From Lentisphaerae bacterium GWF2_38_69 (GTDB lineage Bacteria > Verrucomicrobiota > Lentisphaeria > Victivallales > GWF2-38-69), in NCBI GenBank assembly GCA_001803205.1, contig MHBE01000017.1:1-58314 (forward strand): DNA of 58,314 bases. Reading direction: 5' to 3'. The notes beneath the pieces were generated by a model that saw only the letters and a program-made list of their open reading frames with translations, did no database searches and was not told the origin of the DNA. Of this stretch, positions 35,631-45,219 are shown piece by piece; within the stretch, counting starts at the first letter, position 1, and the number at the start of each line of letters is the position of its first letter. A program made the translations under genes and the position numbers.

Positions 35631-36377
35631 ATGAACCTCAATACATTGAGAAGCACCCAGATAATCATACTTGGAATTTGTATTGCTGCTGCGACTATAG
35701 CATCCAGCTTTATAATTTCTCACGGACTGTACAGAATCATGAAATTCAGAGATGAACAAATTACTGTTACCGGATCAGCCCAAAAAGAGATTAAAAGTGA
35801 TTTTTTAACATGGAATTGTTCTTTTTCAGTAAGAAGCCAAAGCATGATTGATGCGTACAAGAAGCTTACTGAAGATCTTCCGATAGTAAAAGAATATCTT
35901 CTTTCCAAAGGCATAAGTGAAAATGAAATTGTAGTCTCACAAACTATTACAACTACTCTCTTTAAGAAGAATGAAAAAGGCAACGACACAAATGACATAC
36001 AAGGGTATTTGCTAACTCAAAATATAGAAATCAGATCGACAGATGTTGACAAGGTTACTGAAATTTCCAGGGAATCCACCGAACTGCTGAACAAAAATAT
36101 AGAGTATGTTTCATATGCTCCTCAGTATATCTACACAAAACTTGATGGACTAAAAGTGGAAATGCTTGCAGAAGCCAGCGAAAATGCAAAACTCAGGGCT
36201 CAGAGCATGCTTAATGCTACCGGCAACAAGATTGGAGTAATGAGATCGGCTAAAATGGGAGTGTTTCAGATTACGCCACTGACTTCTACAGATATATCTG
36301 ATTACGGAATCAATGACACGACATCTCTTCACAAGAAAGTTATGGCTGTTGTTTCTGCGAGTTTTGCCATACAATAG
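35631..36377 (+). CDS. SIMPL (DUF541) domain protein
   Basis: This 248-residue protein has one N-terminal membrane anchor (IIILGICIAAATIASSFII) and then the SIMPL domain starting ITVTGSAQKEIKSD, with the typical duplication and the terminal VSASFAIQ. SIMPL proteins are periplasmic or membrane-anchored and of poorly known function; some bind lipid or form large assemblies. The next gene, tex, starts 60 bases later in the same direction. Confidence 0.85.
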   Translation: MNLNTLRSTQIIILGICIAAATIASSFIISHGLYRIMKFRDEQITVTGSAQKEIKSDFLTWNCSFSVRSQSMIDAYKKLTEDLPIVKEYLLSKGISENEIVVSQTITTTLFKKNEKGNDTNDIQGYLLTQNIEIRSTDVDKVTEISRESTELLNKNIEYVSYAPQYIYTKLDGLKVEMLAEASENAKLRAQSMLNATGNKIGVMRSAKMGVFQITPLTSTDISDYGINDTTSLHKKVMAVVSASFAIQ

Positions 36378-36437
36378 CCTTCAAGATCTTGAGAATAAAC
36401 CTATCTTCTTAACAATCAAACACCTGATTTTCCTAAA

Positions 36438-38588
36438 ATGACAGATACCATCAGACAAAACATAACTATCATATCAAAAGAACTTAGCATATCCAATTCT
36501 CAGGCAAGTGCAGTAGTAAAACTCCTGGACGAAGGAGCTACGGTTCCATTTATAGCAAGGTACAGAAAGGAAGCAATAGGGGCTCTTGACGAAACAGTTA
36601 TTTTAAGAATTAAAGACAGAGTTGAACAGCTTGCGGAACTGGATAAAAGAAGAAATGCTATTCTGAAATCTCTCTCAGAGCGAAACTTGCTGAATAAAGA
36701 GATAGAAAGCCAACTTTTTAATGCTTCTTCTCTTATAGAATTAGAAGACATTTACCTTCCATATAAACCCAAGAAAAGAACAAGAGCCGCAATTGCAAGA
36801 GAAAAAGGGCTGGAAGAATTAGCTGATATAATTTTCAGTCAGCTTTCTGCAGATATTTATAATGAGGCAAAAAGATTTATCAATCCAGAAAAGGGGGTTA
36901 TCAGCATAGAAGATGCGATTGAAGGGGCAAAAGATATCGTTGCTGAGAGAGTTTCAGAAAATATTGAATGCAAAAATGAACTAAGACAGCTTTTCAGAAC
37001 AAAAGGAGTTGTCTATTCAAAACTTCAAAAATCAAAAGAAGAAGAAGCTGCGAAATTTGAAGACTATTTCGAATATGATGAAGAGGTAGCTAGAATCCCT
37101 TCCCATAGAATCTTAGCAATATTCAGAGGAAACAATGAAGGATTTCTTTCAATAAAAGTCAGAATCCCTGAAGAAACTGCAATGAAAGTTATGAGCAAGT
37201 GTTTTTTAAAGAATAACACTCCTTCAGAAGAACAGATGAAATCAGCGCTTGAAGACTCATATAAAAGGCTTCTCCTCCCGTCAATTGAAACAGAAATCCT
37301 GAATGAGCTTAAGGAGCTTGCTGATACTGATTCAATCAAGATATTTGCCAGAAACTTAAAAGAGCTTCTCCTGCAGCCTCCCCTCGCCAGTAAAAGAGTC
37401 ATGGCTTTAGATCCGGGATTCCGCACGGGCGTTAAACTGGTATGCCTCGGAAAGTGCGGAGAACTGTTGCATTTTGATACTATTTATCCTTTCAATTCTA
37501 CTTCTCCTCAGTTAAAAGATGCAGAAGTCAAGATTAAAACATATTGCAATAAGTTCTCGATTGAAGCAATAGCTATAGGGAATGGAACAGCAGGAAAAGA
37601 AACCGAAACATTTATTCGCTCTTTAGGCATTTCTAAAGAAATAATAATTGTTATGGTCAACGAGTCGGGCGCTTCGATATATTCAGCTTCAGAAACAGCC
37701 AGAAAGGAGTTTCCAAATCATGATATTACCGTCAGAGGGGCAGTCTCTATAGGCCGCAGACTCATTGATCCCCTGGCTGAATTAGTTAAAATCGATCCAA
37801 AATCCATAGGCGTAGGTCAATATCAGCATGATGTTGATCAGCAAAAACTGAAAAAAGAACTGGGCAATATTGTTGAAAGCTGTGTAAACTCAGTCGGAGT
37901 AGACCTTAATACGGCCAGCGCCGAACTGCTTGAATATGTATCAGGTTTGGGGCCGGTATTGGCAAAGAATATAGTGGACTATAGAGATAAAAACGGCCGA
38001 TTCTCCGCGAGAGATGAATTAAAGAAAGTTTCTCGGCTTGGAGCTATGGCATTTCAGCAGTCAGCTGGCTTTTTAAGAATTCAAAATGCTGAAAACCCGC
38101 TAGATGGATCTGCTGTACATCCTGAGAGTTATTACATAGTTGAAAAGATGGCGTCGGATGCAGGCTGCAATGTAAAAGACTTAATCGAAAAACCACAACT
38201 GAGGAAAGCCATTGATTTGAAACATTACATAACTGATCAAACAGGTTTGCCTACTCTTCAGGATATAATGTCTGAACTCGAAAAACCTGGACGGGATCCT
38301 AGGAAAAAATTTGAAGTGTTTTCCTTTACTGAAGGCATTAATAAAATTGAAGATCTTAAAATTGGTATGACTCTTCAGGGAATCGTCACAAATGTAACAA
38401 GGTTTGGAGCTTTTATCGATATTGGAGTCCATCAGGACGGGCTGCTTCACATAAGCGAAATGGCCGATCGTTATGTCGCAGATCCTAACGAAATTTTAAA
38501 AGCTCAGCAGAAGGTAAAGGTAAAAGTCTTAGGTATTGATCTCAAAAAGAAAAGAATAAGCCTGTCAATGAAATCAAAACCAGCTTAA
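36438..38588 (+). CDS. tex: Tex family S1 RNA-binding protein
   Basis: This 716-residue protein has the full Tex architecture: an N-terminal helical domain (ASAVVKLLDEGATVPFIARYRKE), the YqgF-like domain (MALDPGFRTGVKLVCLG), helix-hairpin-helix segments (LNTASAELLEYVSGLGPVLA), and a C-terminal S1 domain (GIVTNVTRFGAFIDIGVHQDG). Tex binds nucleic acid and influences transcription and ribosome function. The length and order are normal. Confidence 0.95.
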   Translation: MTDTIRQNITIISKELSISNSQASAVVKLLDEGATVPFIARYRKEAIGALDETVILRIKDRVEQLAELDKRRNAILKSLSERNLLNKEIESQLFNASSLIELEDIYLPYKPKKRTRAAIAREKGLEELADIIFSQLSADIYNEAKRFINPEKGVISIEDAIEGAKDIVAERVSENIECKNELRQLFRTKGVVYSKLQKSKEEEAAKFEDYFEYDEEVARIPSHRILAIFRGNNEGFLSIKVRIPEETAMKVMSKCFLKNNTPSEEQMKSALEDSYKRLLLPSIETEILNELKELADTDSIKIFARNLKELLLQPPLASKRVMALDPGFRTGVKLVCLGKCGELLHFDTIYPFNSTSPQLKDAEVKIKTYCNKFSIEAIAIGNGTAGKETETFIRSLGISKEIIIVMVNESGASIYSASETARKEFPNHDITVRGAVSIGRRLIDPLAELVKIDPKSIGVGQYQHDVDQQKLKKELGNIVESCVNSVGVDLNTASAELLEYVSGLGPVLAKNIVDYRDKNGRFSARDELKKVSRLGAMAFQQSAGFLRIQNAENPLDGSAVHPESYYIVEKMASDAGCNVKDLIEKPQLRKAIDLKHYITDQTGLPTLQDIMSELEKPGRDPRKKFEVFSFTEGINKIEDLKIGMTLQGIVTNVTRFGAFIDIGVHQDGLLHISEMADRYVADPNEILKAQQKVKVKVLGIDLKKKRISLSMKSKPA

Positions 38589-38764
38589 ACGGATAAAATC
38601 CTAGACAAAAGAGTTTCTTGAGACATTTCTGGGATTATCAAATTCAATTTATAATATATAAAAATCAAATTTTGTTGTTTTTAAAACAATGGTCTATCGA
38701 CTATACTAATTTTTATATTTAAATCATACGACAAGTTTTTCTATCAAGGAAGGAGACTTTTAAA

Positions 38765-39292
38765 ATGATTGCTGAACTAATTGCTTTTGCTATGAGTAAC
38801 TTTACTCTTACATTTGTTATTGTCGGTCTGATTATTTCTATTGTTCTTATTTTATATAAAATTAAAAATATTTCTCATAAAGTTGTTATTGAATATCTTT
38901 TTTCATATTTCCTGTTATTTAGCATTGGATTTAGTTTTATATATAATTTTATTTTTCACACATTTTTTGCTGAAATGGCCGCAGCCTTTATTGGGTGGGC
39001 TAACAGTCCATTTCAGTATGAAGTAGGTTATGCAAGCCTTGGCATAGGTATTGCAGGTTTGATTGCGTTTAAAGCTGGCGTAGGATTCAGAGCTGCTACC
39101 GTAATCATTCCGGCTTTTTTTCAATTGGGAGCCGCAGGCGGGCATATTTATCAAATGGTAGTTGCTCATAACTTTGCGCCGGGAAATGCAGGTATCATGT
39201 TCTGGTCTGATCTTTTTCTTCCAGCAATTGGATTCATTTTATTGTTTTTACAGTATAAAACTCAAAAAGAATCCATGCATACTAAAAAATAG
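38765..39292 (+). CDS. DUF6790-type membrane protein
   Basis: This 175-residue integral membrane protein has five or six helices. The central signature FFAEMAAAFIGWANSPFQYEVGYASLG and the later PAFFQLGAAGGHIYQM are typical of DUF6790 (formerly uncharacterised) proteins. AAGGAGA precedes the ATG. No function is known. Confidence 0.75.
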   Translation: MIAELIAFAMSNFTLTFVIVGLIISIVLILYKIKNISHKVVIEYLFSYFLLFSIGFSFIYNFIFHTFFAEMAAAFIGWANSPFQYEVGYASLGIGIAGLIAFKAGVGFRAATVIIPAFFQLGAAGGHIYQMVVAHNFAPGNAGIMFWSDLFLPAIGFILLFLQYKTQKESMHTKK

Positions 39293-39328
39293 TGTGCTGT
39301 TAATTATTGCGCACTAACTTCTATTATG

Positions 39329-39400
39329 TTAACAATATCCTAGCCTCAATAAGATTCCCTTTTCTCTCATTTCCTCTTCTGTCAATGCTATTTTGATCAT
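39329..39400 (-). CDS. possible 23-residue small protein
   Basis: The ATG at 39400 opens MIKIALTEEEMREKGILLRL and ends three residues later at a TAA. GGAG lies nine bases upstream on the minus strand. The acidic-basic helix pattern is plausible, but so short a frame can occur by chance. Confidence 0.3.
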   Translation of the reverse strand: MIKIALTEEEMREKGILLRLGYC

Positions 39401-39503
39401 TATGAGATTCTCCTTCTTACTTTATTTTGAGGAAACCCTACATATATTTAGCGGCAATACAATTCTTGCCCTGCTTTTCAATATTATAATTCATGGAATT
39501 ATT

Positions 39504-39534
39504 TAATTATTCGATAATTACTATCGAATAATTA
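39504..39534. promoter_or_regulatory. 13-bp perfect inverted repeat upstream of the GH64-like genes
   Basis: TAATTATTCGATA and TATCGAATAATTA are separated by five bases (ATTAC). The position 88 bases before the ATG at 39623 suits an operator for a dimeric regulator, or a hairpin in the leader. No T tract follows. Confidence 0.5.
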
Positions 39535-39622
39535 GTTAAAGCTACCATTGCCAATTTATAGCATAAATGTTTTCATCTCCTATACTCTTCTTTAGATCAT
39601 ACTTAAAATAAGGAGCGTTGCG

Positions 39623-41380
39623 ATGAAAAAACATAAATTGATATTGAGTTTTGTTTTTCTGGCCATCTTCGGAGGAACACTTTATTCAGATGCCCCGCCC
39701 ATAAGAGTAAATGTATATAACCATACGAATGATGAAGTCTATATATATTTGGACAATACGACGGTTACCGATCTGACAGATACGAGCATAGACAAAAAAT
39801 TCCTTGGATTGGATCCAAATAAATATAACGGAAAAAAGCCATACTCTTTTTCATGTTCAGCCATAGACAGCGGAAATCTTCTGTTTGTGATTCCTGATGT
39901 GACTTCAAATATAGTAACAGGCAGCACTATCAAACCTTCAGCTACAGGCAATTCAATATCTGGCTTCATCGAATTCTCATACATTTCGACAGCAAAAGGA
40001 CAACAGACGGTTTATTGGGATGTAAGCAATGTTGATAATGTCGGGCTTCTTTGCGGCGTGAAACTCAAAGACGAAGGAAATAAGAATCAGGTTCAGACTT
40101 TCGGATATAACGCTTCACAGTGTGAATTTTTGGGGCACCTGATAAAAGCTTGTAAGTTAAATGGAAGATCTGCAGCCTACGGAACATGCCATTCAAAAAA
40201 AACACCACCCTTGATTTATCATTTTCTTCGCGGGCCTACTATCTGTCCCGAATCTTACGATAAAATGTATCAAGAGTATCTGGATAAACTAATAGATAGT
40301 GGAACAATGGTTACTTTTACCACAGATGACCTTAGCACAAACAAATCCTATATCCCTGATTCGCATGGAACAAAATGGATTCCTACAAAGTTTATTGGCA
40401 ATTTCTGCCCTCCGACAACTATGAAAAGCCCGGACGGCACTAAGATTTCCGATGTTATTTTATTACTTAAAGCTATACCTAATGACGATATGCCCAGTAA
40501 GGAATTCACAAGCCCTGTTCATATTTATATAATCACCACAGCTTTAAATTCAGAAAATATTGTAAAGGGAGATAGTAAAGGAGGTGTATATGTTTATGCA
40601 GATTCCGCTATCTGCGATTCTCCAGTAAACAAAGATGTAAATTTAAACTGGGTTGGAACCGATTCTTCAAGTACAACTCGCTTTCAGCAATGGTGCGATA
40701 CTGTCATGTCAAGAGGTCTGATCTGCTCATTGAATTGCGGTGAAATTTCAGATACGGGAATGGCTTATGACAATATGGATCCATCAACATATTCACCCAG
40801 ATGCCAAAAGGAATTCTCAAATCCCTATAATACCTTCATAGTCAATAATTCAAATTCATATGGAATGGCCTATTCGGATGCGGCTCATTCAAAGGTACAG
40901 TATGTGACTACACCGAATGTAACTGCTGATGTCCATATTTTCGGTTCCAATGACCCTACTATTAGATACTTCTACAATACTAAACCACCTGTACCGCTGC
41001 CGCCTCCTACCGTTCCTCCTCAAATAGAAGTAAATCTGGCTGGAGGTTGTGGCAGTCTAGCACCTGTTGTCTACGATGGAACGACATTATCTACTGGCAT
41101 GCCTGTAAATGCTCTTACAGGATGGCACAGAGTATATTTTGGCGATAGTTCCCTTAATCAATGGATATGGGTGAAAATTGATTCCACTGGAGCTAATGTA
41201 TCGGGAGGTGCCGGATGCTTTAATCAAAAAACAGGTAATCCTCAACAGCCTTATATTCCTCAGGATGCTTTTTTTAGCACTGCAGGGGGTAAAGGAAATC
41301 CAATATATACTTTAAGCACGCCAGCTAATTGCTCATGGAATCCGGCTGTAACTCCAAGCTCAACTCCTCCTAAAGACTGA
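39623..41380 (+). CDS. secreted GH64/beta-1,3-glucanase-like protein
   Basis: This 585-residue protein has a signal peptide (LILSFVFLAIFGGTLYSDA). Residues about 30-440 resemble the GH64/thaumatin-like beta-1,3-glucanase fold: VNVYNHTNDEVYIYLDN, GFIEFSYIS, PESYDKMYQEYLDKL and NNSNSYGMAYSDAAH, the last corresponding to the YGFxYDD end of GH64. A proline-rich linker (VPLPPPTVPP, about 455-465) leads to a C-terminal domain of about 115 residues with three Cys. GGAGCG precedes the start. The next gene is a distant paralogue. Catalytic Glu and Asp were not assigned, so it could be a binding protein. Confidence 0.7.
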   Translation: MKKHKLILSFVFLAIFGGTLYSDAPPIRVNVYNHTNDEVYIYLDNTTVTDLTDTSIDKKFLGLDPNKYNGKKPYSFSCSAIDSGNLLFVIPDVTSNIVTGSTIKPSATGNSISGFIEFSYISTAKGQQTVYWDVSNVDNVGLLCGVKLKDEGNKNQVQTFGYNASQCEFLGHLIKACKLNGRSAAYGTCHSKKTPPLIYHFLRGPTICPESYDKMYQEYLDKLIDSGTMVTFTTDDLSTNKSYIPDSHGTKWIPTKFIGNFCPPTTMKSPDGTKISDVILLLKAIPNDDMPSKEFTSPVHIYIITTALNSENIVKGDSKGGVYVYADSAICDSPVNKDVNLNWVGTDSSSTTRFQQWCDTVMSRGLICSLNCGEISDTGMAYDNMDPSTYSPRCQKEFSNPYNTFIVNNSNSYGMAYSDAAHSKVQYVTTPNVTADVHIFGSNDPTIRYFYNTKPPVPLPPPTVPPQIEVNLAGGCGSLAPVVYDGTTLSTGMPVNALTGWHRVYFGDSSLNQWIWVKIDSTGANVSGGAGCFNQKTGNPQQPYIPQDAFFSTAGGKGNPIYTLSTPANCSWNPAVTPSSTPPKD

Positions 41381-41476
41381 TGTTATAGAGGAGAATAGTT
41401 TCATTGTTTTAGTAATATGAGCCTCTAGAATATTAACGATATTTACTATTAATAACACTAAATAAGAGAGGGATTT

Positions 41477-43546
41477 ATGAAAGAAAGCAAATCAATTTTT
41501 AACTTGCTGCTGTTCGCTTTGTCTTTTGCGTTTATTGCAAACCTTAGCGGATGCAACAGCATGGGAAGCAAGGAGGCTCCGGCCAATCAGCCTACCGGAG
41601 AATCATGGCTTTTCGCTCAGACGGCAGATTCTGGAACAGTAAAACATAATGAATCTGATGGCTCTTACACTGTTACTCTTAATGGTGCAGCCCCTGTAAT
41701 GATTAAATTTACAGACACTCCTGTCCGAAAAGCTTCAACAATCAAAGCAGAAGATTTCGTAGAAAATTGGAGCAAAATGTTTCCTAGCGGAAAGCCCAAT
41801 GCCGCAATCGTAGCTCTGATAGAAGCGCCTCCCGGGCATATCGAAGAAGCAGCAGTGTGTACCATAACTAATGTGGCATACGACAAAAAGACAGACATTA
41901 TGACATATACGGTTAAAGGTATTCCGGGAGAAAAAGCTTTCATTATAGACAAAAAAGGAAAGCCAATCCATAAACTTGCTACAGAATTTGGTCCGATAAT
42001 TATGTTTATCGATTCAGCTCAGATTAGTGGCAATTTTAATTTAGTAATTAAAAATCAGACAGGTGATGACGAACTGTATATTCAAACGGACCGACCTGCG
42101 ACATCCAAAGGAATTGACCTCAACAACAATCCTACCGTTATCACTCAACTAGAAGCAGGAAAAGAGCCAAATACATATCTTATAGATGTACCTATTCCTA
42201 CTTCAAGCCTGAGAGTTTATGTATTTAACGAAATACCTAACCCTACACAGGATGAATATGCTCCTAATGATCCTGTCATGAAAAACATAAGGTATGATTA
42301 CTTCGAATTGACTGTTGACGGCACTGATTATAGCTGCGGCGATTTGTCCAGCTTGGATCAACTGGGAAGGTGTATAGAACTCCAGTCAAGCAAAAACGGA
42401 AAATTGGTTGAAACTATGGGCTGGAAACAGCCTCTTACTACTGTAGTTGGGCAAATTAAAACGATAAATCCTTCCGCAGTGAAAGGAGAGATTGACAAAG
42501 ATCCTGTTAGATCAACCTTCGTTCGCGTATTGGGTCCTACACTAGGAGTAGAGGATTGGGAAAACACTCCAAACTGGGTCGACGCTTTCCAAGCGCTCCA
42601 GGGGCAAAAAATTACTATAACAGGTAAATTTAATGGTGTTGCTAACCCTAAGAAAAAGGGTCAGTGGCTTTTCCCTCCAGCGAAATATGATTATGTAGGA
42701 ACTTATGATTCTGGTGTTTGGACATTTACAGGCCAAGATGACAATCATATTCCAAATGAAAAACTTATATTCAAAAACATTACCCAGAAGGATATATTTG
42801 GGGGAGATTTTGATTTTACTATTATTGCGCCAGATGGTAAGACAACAACACATAAATCTGCTAACGATGTGTATGAGTGCGTACTCAGAGACTTTGCCAC
42901 AGGATTCAATCATGGATTTTTCGGGAAGTTTAATAGTTCAAAAGACTTTAGCGTGAAAAATCAATGGGCCAGCCAATACTACAATGTTTACTCTAAAACA
43001 ATTGAAGAGAACTCAAATTCTTACGGCGACGCATATTCAGACAATGTGGGAATGAATGTCCATATTGGCCTTTCTCCAAAGACAGTAGATACGCTTACAG
43101 CTATTCTCTTGGCTGACAATCAGTCTGGCGGATACAATAAAAAAGCTGCCGAAGGCGGCGGCGGATCAGTCCAAAGCAAATTTATGATCGGCTTTGGAAA
43201 TCCGGGAAAATATCCGATAAATACCTTGATTATAAATGGAGACGAGCAGGACAAAGATCCATCAAATAATTTCTGGATACCAGATGATATTGTTAAAGAT
43301 AAATGGATAAAAATTGCTGTAAAAGCACCGCTGATTTCGGGAGCGCAGGACATTGATCCGTGGTTCTGGGTGAAAATTCCTAAAGGAACGCCAAGTGAAG
43401 AGCTTCAACCATCTTTCAGTGCCACAGGGTTCCTTCCGGGATTTGTGTGGAATTGGGTTGATACTGACGGCGGAAGATGGGTTTTAGCCACGCCTCCGAT
43501 ATCAAAGATGGTAGGGAAATGCGATCCCAATCCTCCTGCAAACTAA
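41477..43546 (+). CDS. lipoprotein with GH64-like region
   Basis: This 689-residue protein starts with a lipobox signal (LSGCNS, Cys about 26). After a spacer of about 150 residues comes a GH64-like region (NLVIKNQTGDDELYIQTDR, YFELTVDGTDYSC), with SNSYGDAYSDNVG near 520 matching the NSNSYGMAYSD end of the upstream protein. A C-terminal domain includes IDPWFWVKIPKG, similar to QWIWVKI in the neighbour. It is therefore a tandem paralogue with a surface anchor. A strong terminator follows, so the two genes probably form one unit. Confidence 0.65.
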   Translation: MKESKSIFNLLLFALSFAFIANLSGCNSMGSKEAPANQPTGESWLFAQTADSGTVKHNESDGSYTVTLNGAAPVMIKFTDTPVRKASTIKAEDFVENWSKMFPSGKPNAAIVALIEAPPGHIEEAAVCTITNVAYDKKTDIMTYTVKGIPGEKAFIIDKKGKPIHKLATEFGPIIMFIDSAQISGNFNLVIKNQTGDDELYIQTDRPATSKGIDLNNNPTVITQLEAGKEPNTYLIDVPIPTSSLRVYVFNEIPNPTQDEYAPNDPVMKNIRYDYFELTVDGTDYSCGDLSSLDQLGRCIELQSSKNGKLVETMGWKQPLTTVVGQIKTINPSAVKGEIDKDPVRSTFVRVLGPTLGVEDWENTPNWVDAFQALQGQKITITGKFNGVANPKKKGQWLFPPAKYDYVGTYDSGVWTFTGQDDNHIPNEKLIFKNITQKDIFGGDFDFTIIAPDGKTTTHKSANDVYECVLRDFATGFNHGFFGKFNSSKDFSVKNQWASQYYNVYSKTIEENSNSYGDAYSDNVGMNVHIGLSPKTVDTLTAILLADNQSGGYNKKAAEGGGGSVQSKFMIGFGNPGKYPINTLIINGDEQDKDPSNNFWIPDDIVKDKWIKIAVKAPLISGAQDIDPWFWVKIPKGTPSEELQPSFSATGFLPGFVWNWVDTDGGRWVLATPPISKMVGKCDPNPPAN

Positions 43547-43562
43547 TTAATCAATTAAGTGA

Positions 43563-43588
43563 AAAAGCCGCGTGTGCGGCTTTTTTTT
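43563..43588 (+). terminator. strong intrinsic terminator
   Basis: AAAAGCCGC (43563-43571), loop GTGT and GCGGCTTTT, with the stem running into an eight-T run (43581-43588). It lies 17 bases after the GH64-like lipoprotein gene. Confidence 0.95.
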
Positions 43589-43870
43589 ATGCATGATTTT
43601 GCAGATGCGAACTTACAGAGAAGCACAAAGAGTTTATTATGGCATATAGAATTAATTGATGTCCAGAGATATGCTTTTGCCTTTGAATGGAAAGGAATTG
43701 GATGTAAAAAAAGTCTGATAGATAAATCTATTTATAATGTCAAAAAGACAAGGCAGCTTATAGATTATTTGAAGAATTTCCCGACATTCAGAAGACTTTG
43801 CGGATGAGAGAAAAAAGCGACATATCATCAGAGTCAACTAAAATTCCTTTAAAAGAAGGCTACGCAATAA
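43589..43870 (+). pseudogene. IS4/DUF772-type transposase N-terminal remnant
   Basis: The frame from the ATG at 43589 reads MHDFADANLQRSTKSLL, then IDVQRYAFAFEWKG, LIDYLKNFPTFRRLCG and a stop. A shift gives REKSDISSESTK, which completes the conserved LCGWExxxDxPSESTFSRAF motif. About 90 of the usual 400 or more residues remain and the Trp codon region is broken. The end runs into the LysR gene on the other strand. Confidence 0.65.
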
Positions 43871-44765
43871 AGCCGTCAAAATCTGGCGCAAGCAGTTTTA
43901 AAAATATCTTTGCAGATGAAGAAAATATCTTATTTTTTCTATAGATTATGCCTATTTTATATGTATCCTCAAGGATATTGCTTATATCCTTAATAAAAAG
44001 ACCCGTAATGTCATTGTATTTTAACCATGGTGAAACAGCAATAAATATCCCCATTCCGGCCATAATAAAAACTCTGCTGTTTGCCGGGGTATCCGGAGTT
44101 TCAATTGAAACGGTGTAACTCAGATTCTTACTTTTGATGTAATTATCAAACCTATTCCGATGAATGCTATTCATAGATGGCATAATAAGAGGGTACTTAA
44201 GCATTTCTTCAAGCGAAAAATCCTGTTTATTGACCAAAGGATGGTTGTCTTTCGTTACAATATACCAGGGAGAGTTAAAAAACTCATGATACATGATGTC
44301 AGCAGGATAAGAGTCAAAATAGCCCAAACAGAAGTCTGTTTCATTATTCCGTAGCATGTTGAAGTATTTTTCTCCTGGAGGATTATGTATACGGATCTTC
44401 ATATTTGGATATAAGAAAGCGGTTTTTTCTATTACATCTGGAATTACTAAACATGTTATCAACCCAGTCGAACAGAAATTAACTATACTGTCAGTATATT
44501 TCTTTCTAGCAGAAGCAAACTGTTCAACTATAGAATTGCTCTTGTAGTATAAATCTCTGGTTAGTTCTTTAAAAAGTATTCCTTCAGGAGTAAGTTCCAC
44601 TCTTTTAGAACCGATCCTTTTGAAGAGTTTCGTTTCCAGTTCATCTTCCAGTAATTTTATCTGATAGGAGGTAGCTGATTGGGAACGAAAAACACTTTTA
44701 GAGGCTGCGGTGAAGCTTTTATATTCTGAAACGAGATGAAAGACTTTTAATTGAAATAATTCCAT
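43860..44765 (-). CDS. LysR-family transcriptional regulator
   Basis: This 301-residue protein has the LysR N-terminal winged helix-turn-helix (MELFQLKVFHLVSEYKSFTA, AASKSVFRSQSATSYQIKLL, LFKRIGSKRVELTPEG) and a periplasmic-binding-like effector domain. AGGGG lies six bases before the ATG. No divergent metabolic gene is adjacent, because the 454 bases upstream carry no clear ORF, so the target is unknown. Its 3' end overlaps a transposase remnant. Confidence 0.92.
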   Translation of the reverse strand: MELFQLKVFHLVSEYKSFTAASKSVFRSQSATSYQIKLLEDELETKLFKRIGSKRVELTPEGILFKELTRDLYYKSNSIVEQFASARKKYTDSIVNFCSTGLITCLVIPDVIEKTAFLYPNMKIRIHNPPGEKYFNMLRNNETDFCLGYFDSYPADIMYHEFFNSPWYIVTKDNHPLVNKQDFSLEEMLKYPLIMPSMNSIHRNRFDNYIKSKNLSYTVSIETPDTPANSRVFIMAGMGIFIAVSPWLKYNDITGLFIKDISNILEDTYKIGIIYRKNKIFSSSAKIFLKLLAPDFDGFIA

Positions 44766-45219
44766 AATATACCCCTAGCGAATTAAAAACGGAAAAAGTA
44801 TTGCAAACTTAATCTGACACTTTAAAATGTCAGTCATTATGCAGTAAGGATAAAGGATTTTTAAGCGCAAATCAATGCTTCAGGAAAATTCCCAAGGAAC
44901 ATACATTCGTTGATGCAAAAACAATTTGTAAAGCCAAAGTAGATGAGCTAAAAACGATATAAGCGGACAGTTAATAGTAGTCTGACAATAGCTAACGCTC
45001 TTAGTGGTAATTGTCAGACCAAGTCTTAACTAATACATCTTATTCTTCGCTAATAAGTTAATTGAGATAGAGATACTTTTCTATAGAGCTTGAGTAGCAT
45101 AATGAAATAAGACAGAGCAAAGTTGCTATTGAATTAAAGTTTAAATTTGCTATAACCTATAAGATATTAAGGGATGAATATTTAACACTTGAATATTTAT
45201 ATCATCAAAAGGAGCGATT
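44766..45219. other. gene-free region upstream of lysR
   Basis: These 454 bases contain no supported gene. The only clear structure is the inverted repeat at 44980-45019. A short stretch around 44877-44960 is open (KIPKEHTFVDAKTICK) but has no recognisable homology or start. Confidence 0.5.
44980..45019. repeat. 10-bp perfect inverted repeat with inner stem
   Basis: GTCTGACAAT (44980-44989) and ATTGTCAGAC (45010-45019) enclose a CTAA/TTAG inner stem. It could be a small hairpin RNA, a mobile-element end or an operator. No T tract follows. Confidence 0.6.

Larger units (their letters stand above)
39293..39622. other. intergenic region with possible leader peptide and operator
   Basis: These 330 bases have no normal-sized gene. 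They hold a tiny minus-strand ORF (39329-39400) and a perfect 13-bp inverted repeat (39504-39534), about 90 bases before the GH64-like gene, which may be an operator. Confidence 0.5.

Noticed and set aside
28480-36000. Prophage
   Set aside because: There are toxin-antitoxin genes, RhuM and IS pieces but no integrase, terminase, capsid or tail genes.
43559-43807. 82-residue frame starting at 43559
   Set aside because: Its first codons are the terminator hairpin of the previous gene. The homologous part begins at 43589 and is a transposase remnant.
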